Below are positions 1 through 8,361 of a DNA stretch of 64,000 nt, in pieces (the stretch's first letter is position 1; the number at the start of each line of letters is the position of its first letter). Source of the DNA: Celeribacter baekdonensis (GTDB taxonomy: Bacteria > Pseudomonadota > Alphaproteobacteria > Rhodobacterales > Rhodobacteraceae). The stretch covers positions 124,001-188,000 of the forward strand of contig NZ_FNBL01000004.1 in the NCBI RefSeq assembly GCF_900102315.1, in the 5' to 3' direction. The notes under the pieces were generated by a model, which was not told where the DNA came from, made no database searches, and was given only the letters and a program-made list of their open reading frames with translations. Both the position numbers and the translations under genes were made by a program.

Positions 1-986
1 CTTTGCGGCTTCCCGACAGAGCCGATTTTCCGATCGGCCTGGACCGGGTCCATCAGGAAGACGGTCGGACCGGTCTCCGTCATGCCCATGCCGTTCAGGA
101 CCTTGGCACCCTTCTCCGCGAAGAAGCGGATCAGCGGCTCCGACAGTGGCGCCCCGCCACAGCCGCAACGGATCGACGCCCAGTCCATCGCACCAATATC
201 CGCCATCAGCGATAGCTCCTGGTAGATCGCGGGCACGCCGAAGAACTGGTTGATCTGCCCCGATGCCAGCAGGTGCCGCACCACACCGACCTCGAACTTC
301 GGTAGGATGGTGGAGCTGCCACCGCTCAGGAAGATCGGCAGCGTATAGAGATTGATGCCAGCGGTGTGGAAGAGCGGCAGGTAGCAGACCGCCCGGTCGG
401 TGGAGGCGATGTTGATGGCCTGCCCGATATTGACCGTATTGACCCAGGCCATGCGGGCGGTCTGGATCACAGATTTCGGCAGCCCCGTGGTGCCGGAGGT
501 GGAGAGCAGATACCAGGGCCGCTCTGCCGGGACAAGCGCCGTCAGCGCCGGACCGCCCACCTCGATCCATCTGGCGAGATCCTCTTCCAGCGTCAGAACC
601 GGTACGCCGAGACCCTCGGCTGTGTCGCGGGCCGTGGCGGCGAAGGCCGCATCAGTCAGCATCAGCGATACGCCCACCGGCGCTAGGGTCTCCACCAGCT
701 CTTTCACCGGCTGGCGCCAGTTCAGCGGGCAGAGGATGGCGCCGGTCTTCTGGCAGGCGAAGAGCGTGATGAAGAATTCCGCCCGGTTCTGGCAAAGGAT
801 GGCAACGCGATCGCCCTCGGCCAAGCCGCGTGCCAAGAACCCGTCGGCAACCGCATTGGCCGCTTCGTTGATCCGGGCAAAGCTCCAGTCACGGCCCGTC
901 GTGGTGTCGTGAAAGGCAAGAGCCTCGGGTGTCAACTCCGCCCGTTTCGCAGCCATATCCGGAATCAGATCAAACATCGCAATCAT
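1..986 (-). CDS. AMP-binding acyl-CoA ligase, 3' end outside window
   Basis: The product activates a carboxylic acid with ATP and transfers the acyl group to CoA. The reading frame runs off the left edge, so about 328 residues are visible and the C-terminal subdomain is missing. Visible core motifs of the adenylate-forming family are the phosphate loop STSGTTGLPKS and, further on, GMGMTETGPT. The start is the ATG at 986-984, which overlaps the TGA of the upstream crotonase gene as ATGA, so the two are translationally coupled; a second in-frame ATG lies at 977. It is the last visible gene of the leftward liv-type operon. The substrate cannot be read from the sequence; a fatty, aromatic or alicyclic acid brought in by the neighbouring ABC importer is an inference. 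Confidence 0.9.
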   Translation of the reverse strand, partial: MIAMFDLIPDMAAKRAELTPEALAFHDTTTGRDWSFARINEAANAVADGFLARGLAEGDRVAILCQNRAEFFITLFACQKTGAILCPLNWRQPVKELVETLAPVGVSLMLTDAAFAATARDTAEGLGVPVLTLEEDLARWIEVGGPALTALVPAERPWYLLSTSGTTGLPKSVIQTARMAWVNTVNIGQAINIASTDRAVCYLPLFHTAGINLYTLPIFLSGGSSTILPKFEVGVVRHLLASGQINQFFGVPAIYQELSLMADIGAMDWASIRCGCGGAPLSEPLIRFFAEKGAKVLNGMGMTETGPTVFLMDPVQADRKIGSVGKPQ

Positions 987-1750
987 CCACTCGGTTGAAG
1001 AAACTGTTTCATGCGCGACAGGGTCACCTGCCGCCCGATCAGGTCGAGAAAGGCCGAGGTTTCCGCATCCAGCCCGGCGCGCAGGGCTGCCCGTCGAGGG
1101 GCGTTCCAGAGGATCGCCTTGGTCGCCAGCGCAGAGCCCGTCTCGATCGCGCCCAGCAGGGCCAGCGCCCGGGTCTCGGGCGCATCATCCACGGCCTGCA
1201 CCAGCCCCAGGCGCAGCAACTCCTCAACCTCGTGCCGGCGGTTGGCCATCAGCCAGCCCCGCGCCTGTGCTGTGCCGATCAGGTCCGGCAGGACAACAGT
1301 CCAGCCACCATCAGGCGCGAAACCCATGGTGCCGTAATAGGGTTGCACAAAGGCGCCGGGCGCCGCCACGGCGAGATCGGAGCCAAAGAGCAGGCCCGCC
1401 GAGCCGCCGGTCGCTGCGCCGCACAGGGCGGTCGCGATGACCACGGGCATGGCGATCATGCGGGCGATCAGGTCCTGCAGGGCCGGCACCACCGTCCGGG
1501 CGTAGTCTTCCGCGCGACCCTCTTGTGCCGCCTCGAAGAACCGGCCCACGTCGCCACCGGTGGAAAAATTTCGTCCGCCGCAGATCAGCGCCTTCTGCGC
1601 GCCGGAGCGTTCCAGTGCATCGAACGCAGCATGCAGCGCCGCCAGCAATCCCGGTTCCAGTGCATTGGCGCGCGGGGCCGTCATGGTGATCCGAAAGCAG
1701 GCCTCCCCACCGGGAAGGTCAAAGATTTCGCGGGAAATCAGGTCGGTCAT
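983..1750 (-). CDS. Enoyl-CoA hydratase/isomerase family protein
   Basis: A 255-residue crotonase-fold protein expected to act on a CoA thioester. Seen: oxyanion-hole strand with GGRNFSTGGD at about residues 58-67 and the second glycine-rich turn LCGAATGGS near 109-117. Compared with classical hydratases, the two catalytic glutamates seem to be absent: the position in the second glycine-rich helix is glycine, and the one after the QP pair is tyrosine. An aspartate does occur in APDGG, the arrangement known from PaaG-like and enoyl-CoA isomerase members. An isomerase or ring-processing role is therefore more likely than simple hydration (inference from a mental alignment). It overlaps the TetR gene upstream and the ligase downstream by 4 bases each. 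Confidence 0.85.
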   Translation of the reverse strand: MTDLISREIFDLPGGEACFRITMTAPRANALEPGLLAALHAAFDALERSGAQKALICGGRNFSTGGDVGRFFEAAQEGRAEDYARTVVPALQDLIARMIAMPVVIATALCGAATGGSAGLLFGSDLAVAAPGAFVQPYYGTMGFAPDGGWTVVLPDLIGTAQARGWLMANRRHEVEELLRLGLVQAVDDAPETRALALLGAIETGSALATKAILWNAPRRAALRAGLDAETSAFLDLIGRQVTLSRMKQFLQPSG

Positions 1751-2343
1751 GGTGCCAGCCCCTTGCAGATGAAGGCATGCGTCTCTCTCACCACGCGTTC
1801 GATATCGACCTCCTCTTCCCAGAGCACGAAACGCTCGCCCAGGGCCTTGGCGATGCCCATCAGCGCCCAGGCGCGCACCTCGGCGTCACCGGCCGAGATC
1901 TCGCCCCGGCGCTCGGCCTTCTCCAGTTGCTCGGCGTAGACCTTGCCGAAGGCCATGTAATAGTCGCGGTAGGCGTCGGGATCGACGAAACGGGCCTCCT
2001 CGACGATGCGGTATTGCATCGGACGGTCGCGCACGACGGTCAAATAGGCCTCCAGACCGGCGCGCTCCGCCTCGAGCCGGTTGGCCGCACCCGCAATGCG
2101 TTCCGCTGCCTGCGACCGGGTGGCGCGCCCCATGTCCTGCACCAGTTCGCGGAACAGCACGTCCTTGCCGGAGAAATAGATGTAGAAGGTCCCCAGCGCG
2201 GTCCCCGCCGCACGGGTGATGTCGGCGATGGAGGCAGCATTGAACCCCTTTTCCCCGATCACTTGCTCGGCGGCGGCGAGGATCTTGGCACGCCGCTCGA
2301 TGCCGCGTTTTGTTTTGGGTCTGGCCCCTGTTGATCTGGTCAT
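1747..2343 (-). CDS. TetR/AcrR family transcriptional regulator
   Basis: A 198-residue regulator. The N-terminal helix-turn-helix domain spans about residues 14-60 and carries the family pattern SIADITRAAGTALGTFYIYF; the remainder is the variable ligand-binding helical domain. It lies inside the operon it probably controls, between the alpha/beta hydrolase and the crotonase genes, with 4-base overlaps on both sides. The 20-bp palindrome in the operon promoter (7989-8008) is the natural candidate for its operator, with a CoA ester or the free acid as inducer. That link is inference; the fold assignment is secure. Confidence 0.9.
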   Translation of the reverse strand: MTRSTGARPKTKRGIERRAKILAAAEQVIGEKGFNAASIADITRAAGTALGTFYIYFSGKDVLFRELVQDMGRATRSQAAERIAGAANRLEAERAGLEAYLTVVRDRPMQYRIVEEARFVDPDAYRDYYMAFGKVYAEQLEKAERRGEISAGDAEVRAWALMGIAKALGERFVLWEEEVDIERVVRETHAFICKGLAP

Positions 2344-3128
2344 GGGGTGTCGCCTTCCTGCTCCGAGACCATTTGCGCCAGCCCTTCCCGCGCCACGAAA
2401 CGCCGGAGGGCATCGCTGAAGGCCTCGGGCTCTTCTAGGTGCGGCGAATGGCCGGAGTGGTCAAAGCGTGCGACCCGCGCCTGCCCCGCCTGTGCCGCAA
2501 TCCAATGCGCCACCTCCTGGCTGTAAAGGCGGCTCCGGGCGCCTGTGCAAACGAGATAGGGGATGTTGATCCCGGCCATCGTCCGGCGCTCGTCCATGGC
2601 GGTCAGATCGTCCCAAAGCGCGCGCAGGCGTTCGGGGTCCTGCGCCAACAGCAGGTCCCGGATCGTCTCGCGGCTGACTGTCGGCTCGCTGTCGCGCGCG
2701 TACATGTTGCAGGCAATGCGCTCGGCCATGACGGACCAGCGCGGCACGATCTTCTCGGAGGTCGTTAGGATCGCCGCGGGGCTCTGGCCAATCAGCCCCA
2801 GATCCCAGTTCGCGTCCGGCAGCATGCGTGGACTCATGTCGATGGTGACCAGCCCGCGCAACCCATCGGTGCCGTGCCGGAACAGGTGGCGCCAGGCGAC
2901 CGCTGCCCCCATGGACCAGCCGACCAGAAGCGGCCGGTCGAGCCGCTCGATCCACTGCCGGGCAACCGCCGCGCAATTGTCGAGGCTGGGCTCTGCCGCG
3001 GCCCGGCTGCCATGGCCCGGCAGGTCGGGCGCATGGCAATCGAAGTCCGTGCCCAGCCGCCCGGCAATGTCGTCGAAGAGCGCGCCGTTCATGGCCCAGC
3101 CATGCAGGAAGAGAACCGGAACCGTCAC
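2340..3128 (-). CDS. Alpha/beta hydrolase (BioH-like fold)
   Basis: A serine hydrolase of 262 residues if translation begins at the GTG at 3128-3126, which overlaps the TGA of the upstream permease gene as GTGA; a longer frame upstream lies inside that gene and is unlikely. The oxyanion motif LHGW (residues 8-11) and the nucleophile elbow GWSMG (Ser72) are clear, and the C-terminal GHSPHLEEPE supplies the histidine. The usual aspartate after the sixth strand is not evident: the stretch reads CTGARSRLYS. The acid member must lie elsewhere or be lost. Overall look is like BioH or small-ester hydrolases, but the operon context points to cleavage of an imported ester, lactone or CoA thioester (inference). 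Confidence 0.82.
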   Translation of the reverse strand: MTVPVLFLHGWAMNGALFDDIAGRLGTDFDCHAPDLPGHGSRAAAEPSLDNCAAVARQWIERLDRPLLVGWSMGAAVAWRHLFRHGTDGLRGLVTIDMSPRMLPDANWDLGLIGQSPAAILTTSEKIVPRWSVMAERIACNMYARDSEPTVSRETIRDLLLAQDPERLRALWDDLTAMDERRTMAGINIPYLVCTGARSRLYSQEVAHWIAAQAGQARVARFDHSGHSPHLEEPEAFSDALRRFVAREGLAQMVSEQEGDTP

Positions 3129-4183
3129 GATGCACGGCGCTCGCGCAGCCGGCCCACGATGCCCGTAGGGAAGAAATAGACGCTGAGAATGAACAGCACT
3201 CCCAGCCACATCAACCAACGGTCCGGGTCCAGCAAATCAGGCACCAATGGCAGGGCCGAGGTGGCTTCAGAGGCACTCCCCATCAGATTCTGCAGGTAGG
3301 TCTGCGCTAGGATGAACAGCGTGGCCCCGATCACCGCACCGTACATGGTGCCCATACCGCCGATCACCACCATCAGCAGGATGTCCAGCATGATCTCGAA
3401 GCTCAGCGTGGTGTCCGGCCCGACGTAGCGCAGCCAGATCGCAAAGAGGCTCCCGGCCAGGGCAGCAACCGCTGCCGAGAGGCAGGTGGCCATGGTGCGA
3501 TACCAGATCACCCGGTACCCGATGGCCTCGGCGCGGAAGTCGTTCTCGCGGATCGCCTGCAGCACCCGTCCGAAGGGCGAGTTCACGATGCGCAGCAGCA
3601 GCAGGAACAGGATCAGCGCAGCGGTGAACACCAGATAGTAGTTCAAAATCTTGCCGCTGACCTGCGTACCCATGAATTCGCCCATCCGGTTGGCCGAGGT
3701 CAGAACGCGCGGAATCTTGTAGGTCAGCCCGTCCTCGCCGCCGGTCAGACCGGAGAACTGCGAGACCAGCACCGCCAGTGCCGAAGCCACAGCCAAGGTG
3801 ATCATCGCGAAAAAGATCGCCCGCACCCGCAGGCTGAAGAGCCCGATCAGCAGCGCCAGGATGATCGCAGCCACGGCGCCGGATACGGAGCCAACCAGCA
3901 GCGCATCAAAGCCGCGCCCCATATGCGACGACGTCAGCGCCACCCCGTAGGCGCCGAGGCCAAAGAACATGGTATGGGCAAAGCTGACGATGCCGCCATA
4001 GCCCAGCAACAGATCGTAGCTCGCCGCCAGAACGATGAAGATGCAGATCCGCGCCGCCGTGTCCAGCGCGCGCACACCGTCAAAAAGGAAGGGCGCGCCA
4101 GCCAGGCAGACCAGGGTCACTAGAAGCAGCAGGGTCAGGAGGACAGAGCGCGGCTGATCCCCGGAAAGAAGTTTGACGATCAT
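3125..4183 (-). CDS. livM: Branched-chain amino acid-type ABC permease (LivM family)
   Basis: A 352-residue hydrophobic protein with about eight to ten membrane segments. It contains the LivM-family signatures YDLLLGYGGIVSFAHTMFFG near residues 57-76 and VVIGGMGTMYGAVIGA near 270-285, the latter being the cytoplasmic loop that contacts the ATPases. It forms the inner-membrane channel with the LivH-type protein encoded just upstream. Genes of this importer family move branched-chain amino acids, but many act on amides, urea, aromatic or dicarboxylic acids. Given the ligase and crotonase downstream, an organic acid is more likely here. The ATG at 4183 is one base past the livH stop. Confidence 0.9.
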   Translation of the reverse strand: MIVKLLSGDQPRSVLLTLLLLVTLVCLAGAPFLFDGVRALDTAARICIFIVLAASYDLLLGYGGIVSFAHTMFFGLGAYGVALTSSHMGRGFDALLVGSVSGAVAAIILALLIGLFSLRVRAIFFAMITLAVASALAVLVSQFSGLTGGEDGLTYKIPRVLTSANRMGEFMGTQVSGKILNYYLVFTAALILFLLLLRIVNSPFGRVLQAIRENDFRAEAIGYRVIWYRTMATCLSAAVAALAGSLFAIWLRYVGPDTTLSFEIMLDILLMVVIGGMGTMYGAVIGATLFILAQTYLQNLMGSASEATSALPLVPDLLDPDRWLMWLGVLFILSVYFFPTGIVGRLRERRAS

Positions 4184-4184
4184 T

Positions 4185-5216
4185 TCATTTTGCCTTCACG
4201 ACAGGCAGCATGCCTTGCGGCCGCCACATCAGGATTGCAGTCATCAGCGCGATGTTCGACACCAGCGCCAGTTTCGGTTCCAGAAAGGCGATGTAGTTCT
4301 GGAGCAGCCCCACCAGCAGCGCGCCGATGAAGGCCCCCTCGACGGAGCCCAGCCCACCAATGATGACCACGATGAAGACCAGAACCATCATCTCCTCGCC
4401 CATCCCGGCGGTGATCACCTCCTGGTAAAGCCCCCACATCACGCCGCCCAGGCCCGCCAGGGCCGAGCCTGCGATGAACACGCCGACGAAGACGATGCGC
4501 AGGCGGTAACCCAGCGCCTCAACCATGGGGCCGTTCTCGACCCCGGCGCGGACAATCAGGCCGATCTTGGTGCGGCGGAGAACCATGCGCATAGCGATGA
4601 AGAGTACAAGGCCGATCCCCACCGCCAGCAGGCGGTATTTCTCCATCGCCGCTCCGGCGAAAGTCACCGCTCCTTTCAGCATTTCCGGGCGGTTGATGAA
4701 GATCTCATCCGGCCCCCAGATCACATAGATCAGCTGCTCAATGACGATCAGCCCGCCGACCGTCACCAGGATCTGCTTGAGATGGGCGCCGTAGACCGGC
4801 TTCACGATGACCCTCTCGAAGCCCCAGCCGAGGGCACCAGTCACGGCCATGGCCGCCACCACGGCCAGTAGGATCGCCGCCATGTTCAGCAGTAGAGAGG
4901 CGGCACCGGTCCAGTCGCCCAGAGCGATCAGTACAGACACGCCGACGAAAGCGCCGACAGAGATGAAGGCGCCATGGCCGAAGTTGATCACGTCCATGAG
5001 GCCGAAGACCAGCGTCAGGCCGGAGGCCATGATGAAGATCATCATGCCCATTGCCAGGCCGGACACCGTCAGTGTCAGCCAGGACGAGGGCGCACCGATG
5101 GCAACGAAGCCGAGCACGATCAGGATCGGAACAAGTATGACCGGCATGGCCTTGCCCAGCCGGTCGGTGAGGCTGAGATTGGCGAAGGTCGGCTTGTGGT
5201 CAGGGGCAAGGGTCAT
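4185..5216 (-). CDS. livH: Branched-chain amino acid-type ABC permease (LivH family)
   Basis: A 343-residue integral membrane protein. The stretch SGLTLVFGLMDVINFGHGA near residues 65-83 and the loop VVIIGGLGSVEGAFIGA near 285-301 are typical of LivH. It pairs with the LivM-type permease encoded next. The N-terminal 25 residues are hydrophilic and somewhat longer than in E. coli LivH. It follows the LivF-type ATPase gene by one base, so the five transporter genes are co-transcribed in the order binding protein, LivG, LivF, LivH, LivM. Confidence 0.9.
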   Translation of the reverse strand: MTLAPDHKPTFANLSLTDRLGKAMPVILVPILIVLGFVAIGAPSSWLTLTVSGLAMGMMIFIMASGLTLVFGLMDVINFGHGAFISVGAFVGVSVLIALGDWTGAASLLLNMAAILLAVVAAMAVTGALGWGFERVIVKPVYGAHLKQILVTVGGLIVIEQLIYVIWGPDEIFINRPEMLKGAVTFAGAAMEKYRLLAVGIGLVLFIAMRMVLRRTKIGLIVRAGVENGPMVEALGYRLRIVFVGVFIAGSALAGLGGVMWGLYQEVITAGMGEEMMVLVFIVVIIGGLGSVEGAFIGALLVGLLQNYIAFLEPKLALVSNIALMTAILMWRPQGMLPVVKAK

Positions 5217-5217
5217 G

Positions 5218-5940
5218 TCAGTGCGTCTCCATGCTCAAACCCATCAGGCGCTCCTGCAGGTCCTTGTTCGCGGCCAGTTCGGCCATTTCGCCTGTCCAGG
5301 TCACCCGACCGTCGTCCATGACCGCCGCGCTGTCGCCCAAGGCACGGGCGACCGAGAAATTCTGTTCCACCAACAGGATGGAGGCACCCTGCGCCTTCAG
5401 CTCCCGCAGAGCCTGGGCCATGGTCGAGACGATGGCGGGAGCAAGCCCCTTGGTCGGCTCGTCGATCAGGTAGAGCTTGCGCTCTTCTACCATGGCGCGC
5501 GCGATGGACAGCATCTGCTTCTGGCCGCCGGAGAGGTTGCCCGCCTCGCTGTGCCAGAAGGTGCCTAGGGCCGGAAAGGCGCTCAACAGCCAGTCCTTGC
5601 GCGCGGGGTCGAGCGGCCCTGTGGTGCAGCCCAGCACCATGTTCTCCTCAACCGTCAGGTCGCGGAAAATGCCCATGTCCTCCGGCACGAAACCGATGCC
5701 AGCGCGGGCGCGCGTCGAGACGGGCAGCCGGGTTATGTCTTGACCGTCATAGAGGATCTGGCCGGACTTGGCGCTCCACTGCCCCATGATCGATTTCAGC
5801 GTCGTGGTCTTGCCCACGCCGTTGCGCCCCAGCAGCATGGTCACCTGGCCGCGCGGCACCTCGAGGTCAACGCCCTGGAGGATGTGATATTGCGCGATGT
5901 CGGTGTGCAACCCGCGCAGTGAAAGGATTGGCTCAGACAT
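5218..5940 (-). CDS. livF: ABC importer ATPase, LivF family
   Basis: A 240-residue ATPase subunit. Walker A is GRNGVGKTT, the signature is LSGGQKQM and Walker B is LYLIDEPTKGLAP; these are the features of LivF rather than LivG. The start chosen is the ATG at 5940, giving MSEPILSLRGL; the frame is open further upstream, but that extension lacks homology-like character and overlaps livG fully. The first codons overlap the end of livG by 8 bases. It energises uptake through the LivH/LivM channel. Confidence 0.92.
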   Translation of the reverse strand: MSEPILSLRGLHTDIAQYHILQGVDLEVPRGQVTMLLGRNGVGKTTTLKSIMGQWSAKSGQILYDGQDITRLPVSTRARAGIGFVPEDMGIFRDLTVEENMVLGCTTGPLDPARKDWLLSAFPALGTFWHSEAGNLSGGQKQMLSIARAMVEERKLYLIDEPTKGLAPAIVSTMAQALRELKAQGASILLVEQNFSVARALGDSAAVMDDGRVTWTGEMAELAANKDLQERLMGLSMETH

Positions 5941-6697
5941 GGTCCAGCTCCTTGCCCAGATAGGCCTCCTGCACCACGGCGGAGGCCATGACCTCGGCAG
6001 GCGGTCCATCGGCGGCCAGCGCCCCGTTGTGCAGGACGATGATGCGGTCGGCGAGGCTGCGGATCACATCAAGCTTGTGCTCGACCAGCAATACCGTGCG
6101 CGCGCGGTCCGCCTTGATTTCCGCGATGAGGTCAAGGATCACCGGCGCCTCGTCCACGCTCATCCCGGCGGTCGGTTCGTCGAACATGTAGACCATCGGG
6201 TCGAGGCCGATCAGCAGGGCAACCTCCAGCTTGCGCTGGTCCCCATGTGACAGCTCCGAGACAAGCTGGCCCTTTTGGATGTCCAGCCGTACCCGCTCCA
6301 GGATCGCCATGGCGGCAACGGTCAGCTCCTGGTGGCTATCGGCCATAGAGAACAGACCGAACCCCTTGTGCTGCTTGGACTGGATGACCAGGCGCACGTT
6401 CTCCAGCACGCTCAGACTGGGAAACAGGTTGGTCAATTGGAAGGCACGGCCAAGCCCGCGGCGACAACGGTCCGCCACGCCAAGCCGGGTGATGTCCTCG
6501 CCCAGCAGTTTCACGCGCCCCGAACTGGCGGGGATCTGCCCCGAGATCAGGTTGAAATAGGTGGTCTTGCCCGCGCCGTTCGGGCCAACGATGGCGGTCA
6601 ACTCGCCCGCGCGGAAGCTGGACGACACCGCGTCGACAGCCACATGGCCACCGAAACGCACGGTCAGTGCATCGGTCTCAAGAAGTGTCTGGGTCAT
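5933..6697 (-). CDS. livG: ABC importer ATPase, LivG family
   Basis: A 254-residue ATPase starting at the ATG at 6697 (MTQTLLETDAL), preceded by the purine-rich site GGAAAAGAG. Walker A is GPNGAGKTT, the signature LSHGDQRK is the usual LivG variant, and the Walker B region reads MVYMFDEPTAGM. It forms a heterodimer with LivF. A strong hairpin (6710-6753) lies directly before its ribosome-binding site and separates it from the binding-protein gene, which suggests lower expression of the membrane parts than of the binding protein. Confidence 0.92.
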   Translation of the reverse strand: MTQTLLETDALTVRFGGHVAVDAVSSSFRAGELTAIVGPNGAGKTTYFNLISGQIPASSGRVKLLGEDITRLGVADRCRRGLGRAFQLTNLFPSLSVLENVRLVIQSKQHKGFGLFSMADSHQELTVAAMAILERVRLDIQKGQLVSELSHGDQRKLEVALLIGLDPMVYMFDEPTAGMSVDEAPVILDLIAEIKADRARTVLLVEHKLDVIRSLADRIIVLHNGALAADGPPAEVMASAVVQEAYLGKELDHV

Positions 6698-6709
6698 GGG
6701 TCTCTTTTC

Positions 6710-6753
6710 CTTGTACCCCGAGCCGCCGCATCGGCCGCCCGGGGTGGCACAAG
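6710..6753 (-). promoter_or_regulatory. Intercistronic hairpin between binding protein and livG genes
   Basis: Outer arms CTTGTACCCCG (6710-6720) and CGGGGT plus ACAAG (6740-6745, 6749-6753) pair with a 3-base bulge, and the inside can form a further short GC stem. It ends right at the livG Shine-Dalgarno. Such hairpins are known to protect the 3' end of the binding-protein mRNA or to terminate partially; which applies here is inference. Confidence 0.55.
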
Positions 6754-6773
6754 TGAAGGGCACGCGTCGCGTG

Positions 6774-7949
6774 TTACTGGTTGCGGACCGGGATATTCAT
6801 TTCATCCATACCGATCTCACGCACGAGAACCGGCACACCGTAGTCCTTGCCGTCCTGGATCTCGGTCCGAAAGTGATACATGGACTGCATCGCCTGGTGG
6901 TCCTCGACGCGGAACTGCATCGGGCCCTTCGGCGTCTCCCAGGTCATCCCCTCCATGGCCTCGATCAGCGCATCGGTATCCTCGGCACCACCGGCCCGCT
7001 TGATCGCTTCAACGATCGCCAACCCCGCCGCCATACCACCGGCGGTGAAGAAGTCCGGCGGGCTGTCGAAGCGCTCGAAATGGGTCTTCACCAGCCATTC
7101 GTTGATCGGGTTCTGCGGAATCTCGTAGTAGTAGTAGGTTGCGCCCTCCATGCCTGGGATTTCCTTGTGGGCTTTCAGCGCCGCAAGGATGTTACCGCCG
7201 CTGGCGATCTCAATGCCAAATCGCTCGGGCTCCATGGCATTGATCTTGCCCATGGGATTGCCGCCCCCGGCCCAGATGATGAAAAGCTTCTTCTCCCCTT
7301 CCAAGTCGGCCATGTTGGTAAAGATACGCTCCGCCGCCGCAGTGAAATCCGTGGTATCGGTGGGCACGTATTCCTCGTGGGCGATGGTGGCGCCGGTCTC
7401 TTCCAGCGCCTCGCGGAAGGCCGCGACTCCGTCACGACCGAAGGCATAATCCTGCGCCAGCGTCGCCACGACCACCCCCTCGCCACCTAGAGCGACCGCG
7501 TTGGAAATCGCGTCCTGCGAGGAGTTGCGACCGGTACGGAAGATATAGGGATTCCAGTTCTCGCCGGTGATCGAATCCGCCACTGCGGGCTCGACGATCA
7601 GCACACGCTCATATTCCTCGGCCACCGGCAGCATGGCCAGGGCCACGCCCGAGCTGACCGGACCCACGGCGATATGTGCGTCGTCGTCGCCATAGGCTTC
7701 TTCGAGCAGCGCACGCCCGATATCCGGCTTCAGCTGGGTGTCCTTCTCGATCAAGATGATCTTCTCACCGTTGATCTCCATGGTGCCGTTGGTGGCATAT
7801 TCCAGCCCCAACATCAGACCATTGTGCGACTGGGCGGCATAGGCCTCCAGCGAGCCGGTCTTGCCATAGACATGGGCAATCCGGATTTCGGCAAAGGCTG
7901 TCGATGACATCAACACACCAGCAGCCGTCAACGCAAACAAGCGCAGCAT
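6774..7949 (-). CDS. ABC transporter substrate-binding protein, LivJ/LivK type
   Basis: A periplasmic binding protein of 391 residues, type I fold. The start is the ATG at 7949 because it is followed by a textbook signal peptide (MLRLFALTAAGVLMSSTAFA, cleavage after residue 20) and preceded by GGAGGAGA; an upstream in-frame ATG at 8006 lies within the promoter palindrome. The mature protein begins EIRIAHVYGKTG, typical of the family. It delivers substrate to the LivHMGF-type importer encoded downstream. The family covers amino acids, amides, and aromatic or dicarboxylic acids, so the ligand is open. Confidence 0.9.
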   Translation of the reverse strand: MLRLFALTAAGVLMSSTAFAEIRIAHVYGKTGSLEAYAAQSHNGLMLGLEYATNGTMEINGEKIILIEKDTQLKPDIGRALLEEAYGDDDAHIAVGPVSSGVALAMLPVAEEYERVLIVEPAVADSITGENWNPYIFRTGRNSSQDAISNAVALGGEGVVVATLAQDYAFGRDGVAAFREALEETGATIAHEEYVPTDTTDFTAAAERIFTNMADLEGEKKLFIIWAGGGNPMGKINAMEPERFGIEIASGGNILAALKAHKEIPGMEGATYYYYEIPQNPINEWLVKTHFERFDSPPDFFTAGGMAAGLAIVEAIKRAGGAEDTDALIEAMEGMTWETPKGPMQFRVEDHQAMQSMYHFRTEIQDGKDYGVPVLVREIGMDEMNIPVRNQ

Positions 7950-7980
7950 TAGGGTCTCCTCCCTGATTTCTCCTCTAATT

Positions 7981-8011
7981 AATATGAAACATGAATCATG
8001 ATTCATGTCAA
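7981..8011 (-). promoter_or_regulatory. Promoter of the liv/CoA-ligase operon with embedded operator
   Basis: On the minus strand a perfect -35 box TTGACA (plus coordinates 8006-8011) is followed by an AT-rich -10 region around 7981-7988 (CATATT or TCATAT, spacing 18-19). The spacer is filled by a perfect 20-bp palindrome at 7989-8008, acatgaatcatgattcatgt, overlapping the -35 box by three bases. This is the classic position for a repressor. The TetR protein encoded in the same operon is the obvious binder (inference). Confidence 0.72.
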
Positions 8012-8361
8012 TCTCGCACCTCCAGCAGGTAAAGACCGTATACTGCGTTGCTCATGTGACCGACCGTATTGAAGCATCGGCCTGTGAAACCGCACCGAAA
8101 CTCTGCGATGTCGACGGGCCGAACACCGCGACCGTTGACGATCTCCAACCCAAAGAATGTTATGTTTTCCACCACTTGATCTCCCTCGCATTGTGCTCAA
8201 CATCCTGCCAGAGCTTGTTCACGGACAGCGATTTGGCACGGCATGCGAAATCTTCAAACCGAACCGGCATGAAATCCCAAACATCAACCCGACATTCACG
8301 CCGTTTCGTGAGCCGCGCCAATTGTTATGGATAAGGCCAAATAATTGTAGGGATTGGGGGG
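8012..8361. other. Non-coding or decayed stretch
   Basis: No convincing complete gene. On the minus strand a short frame at 8160-8306 encodes about 48 codons without a good start (an ATG at 8270 would leave 36 residues, beginning MPVRFEDFACRAKSL). I do not recognise it and see no ribosome-binding site. Other short frames here overlap in all directions and look random. The region lies between the acquired operon and the DUF2235 remnant and is probably scar DNA. Confidence 0.4.
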
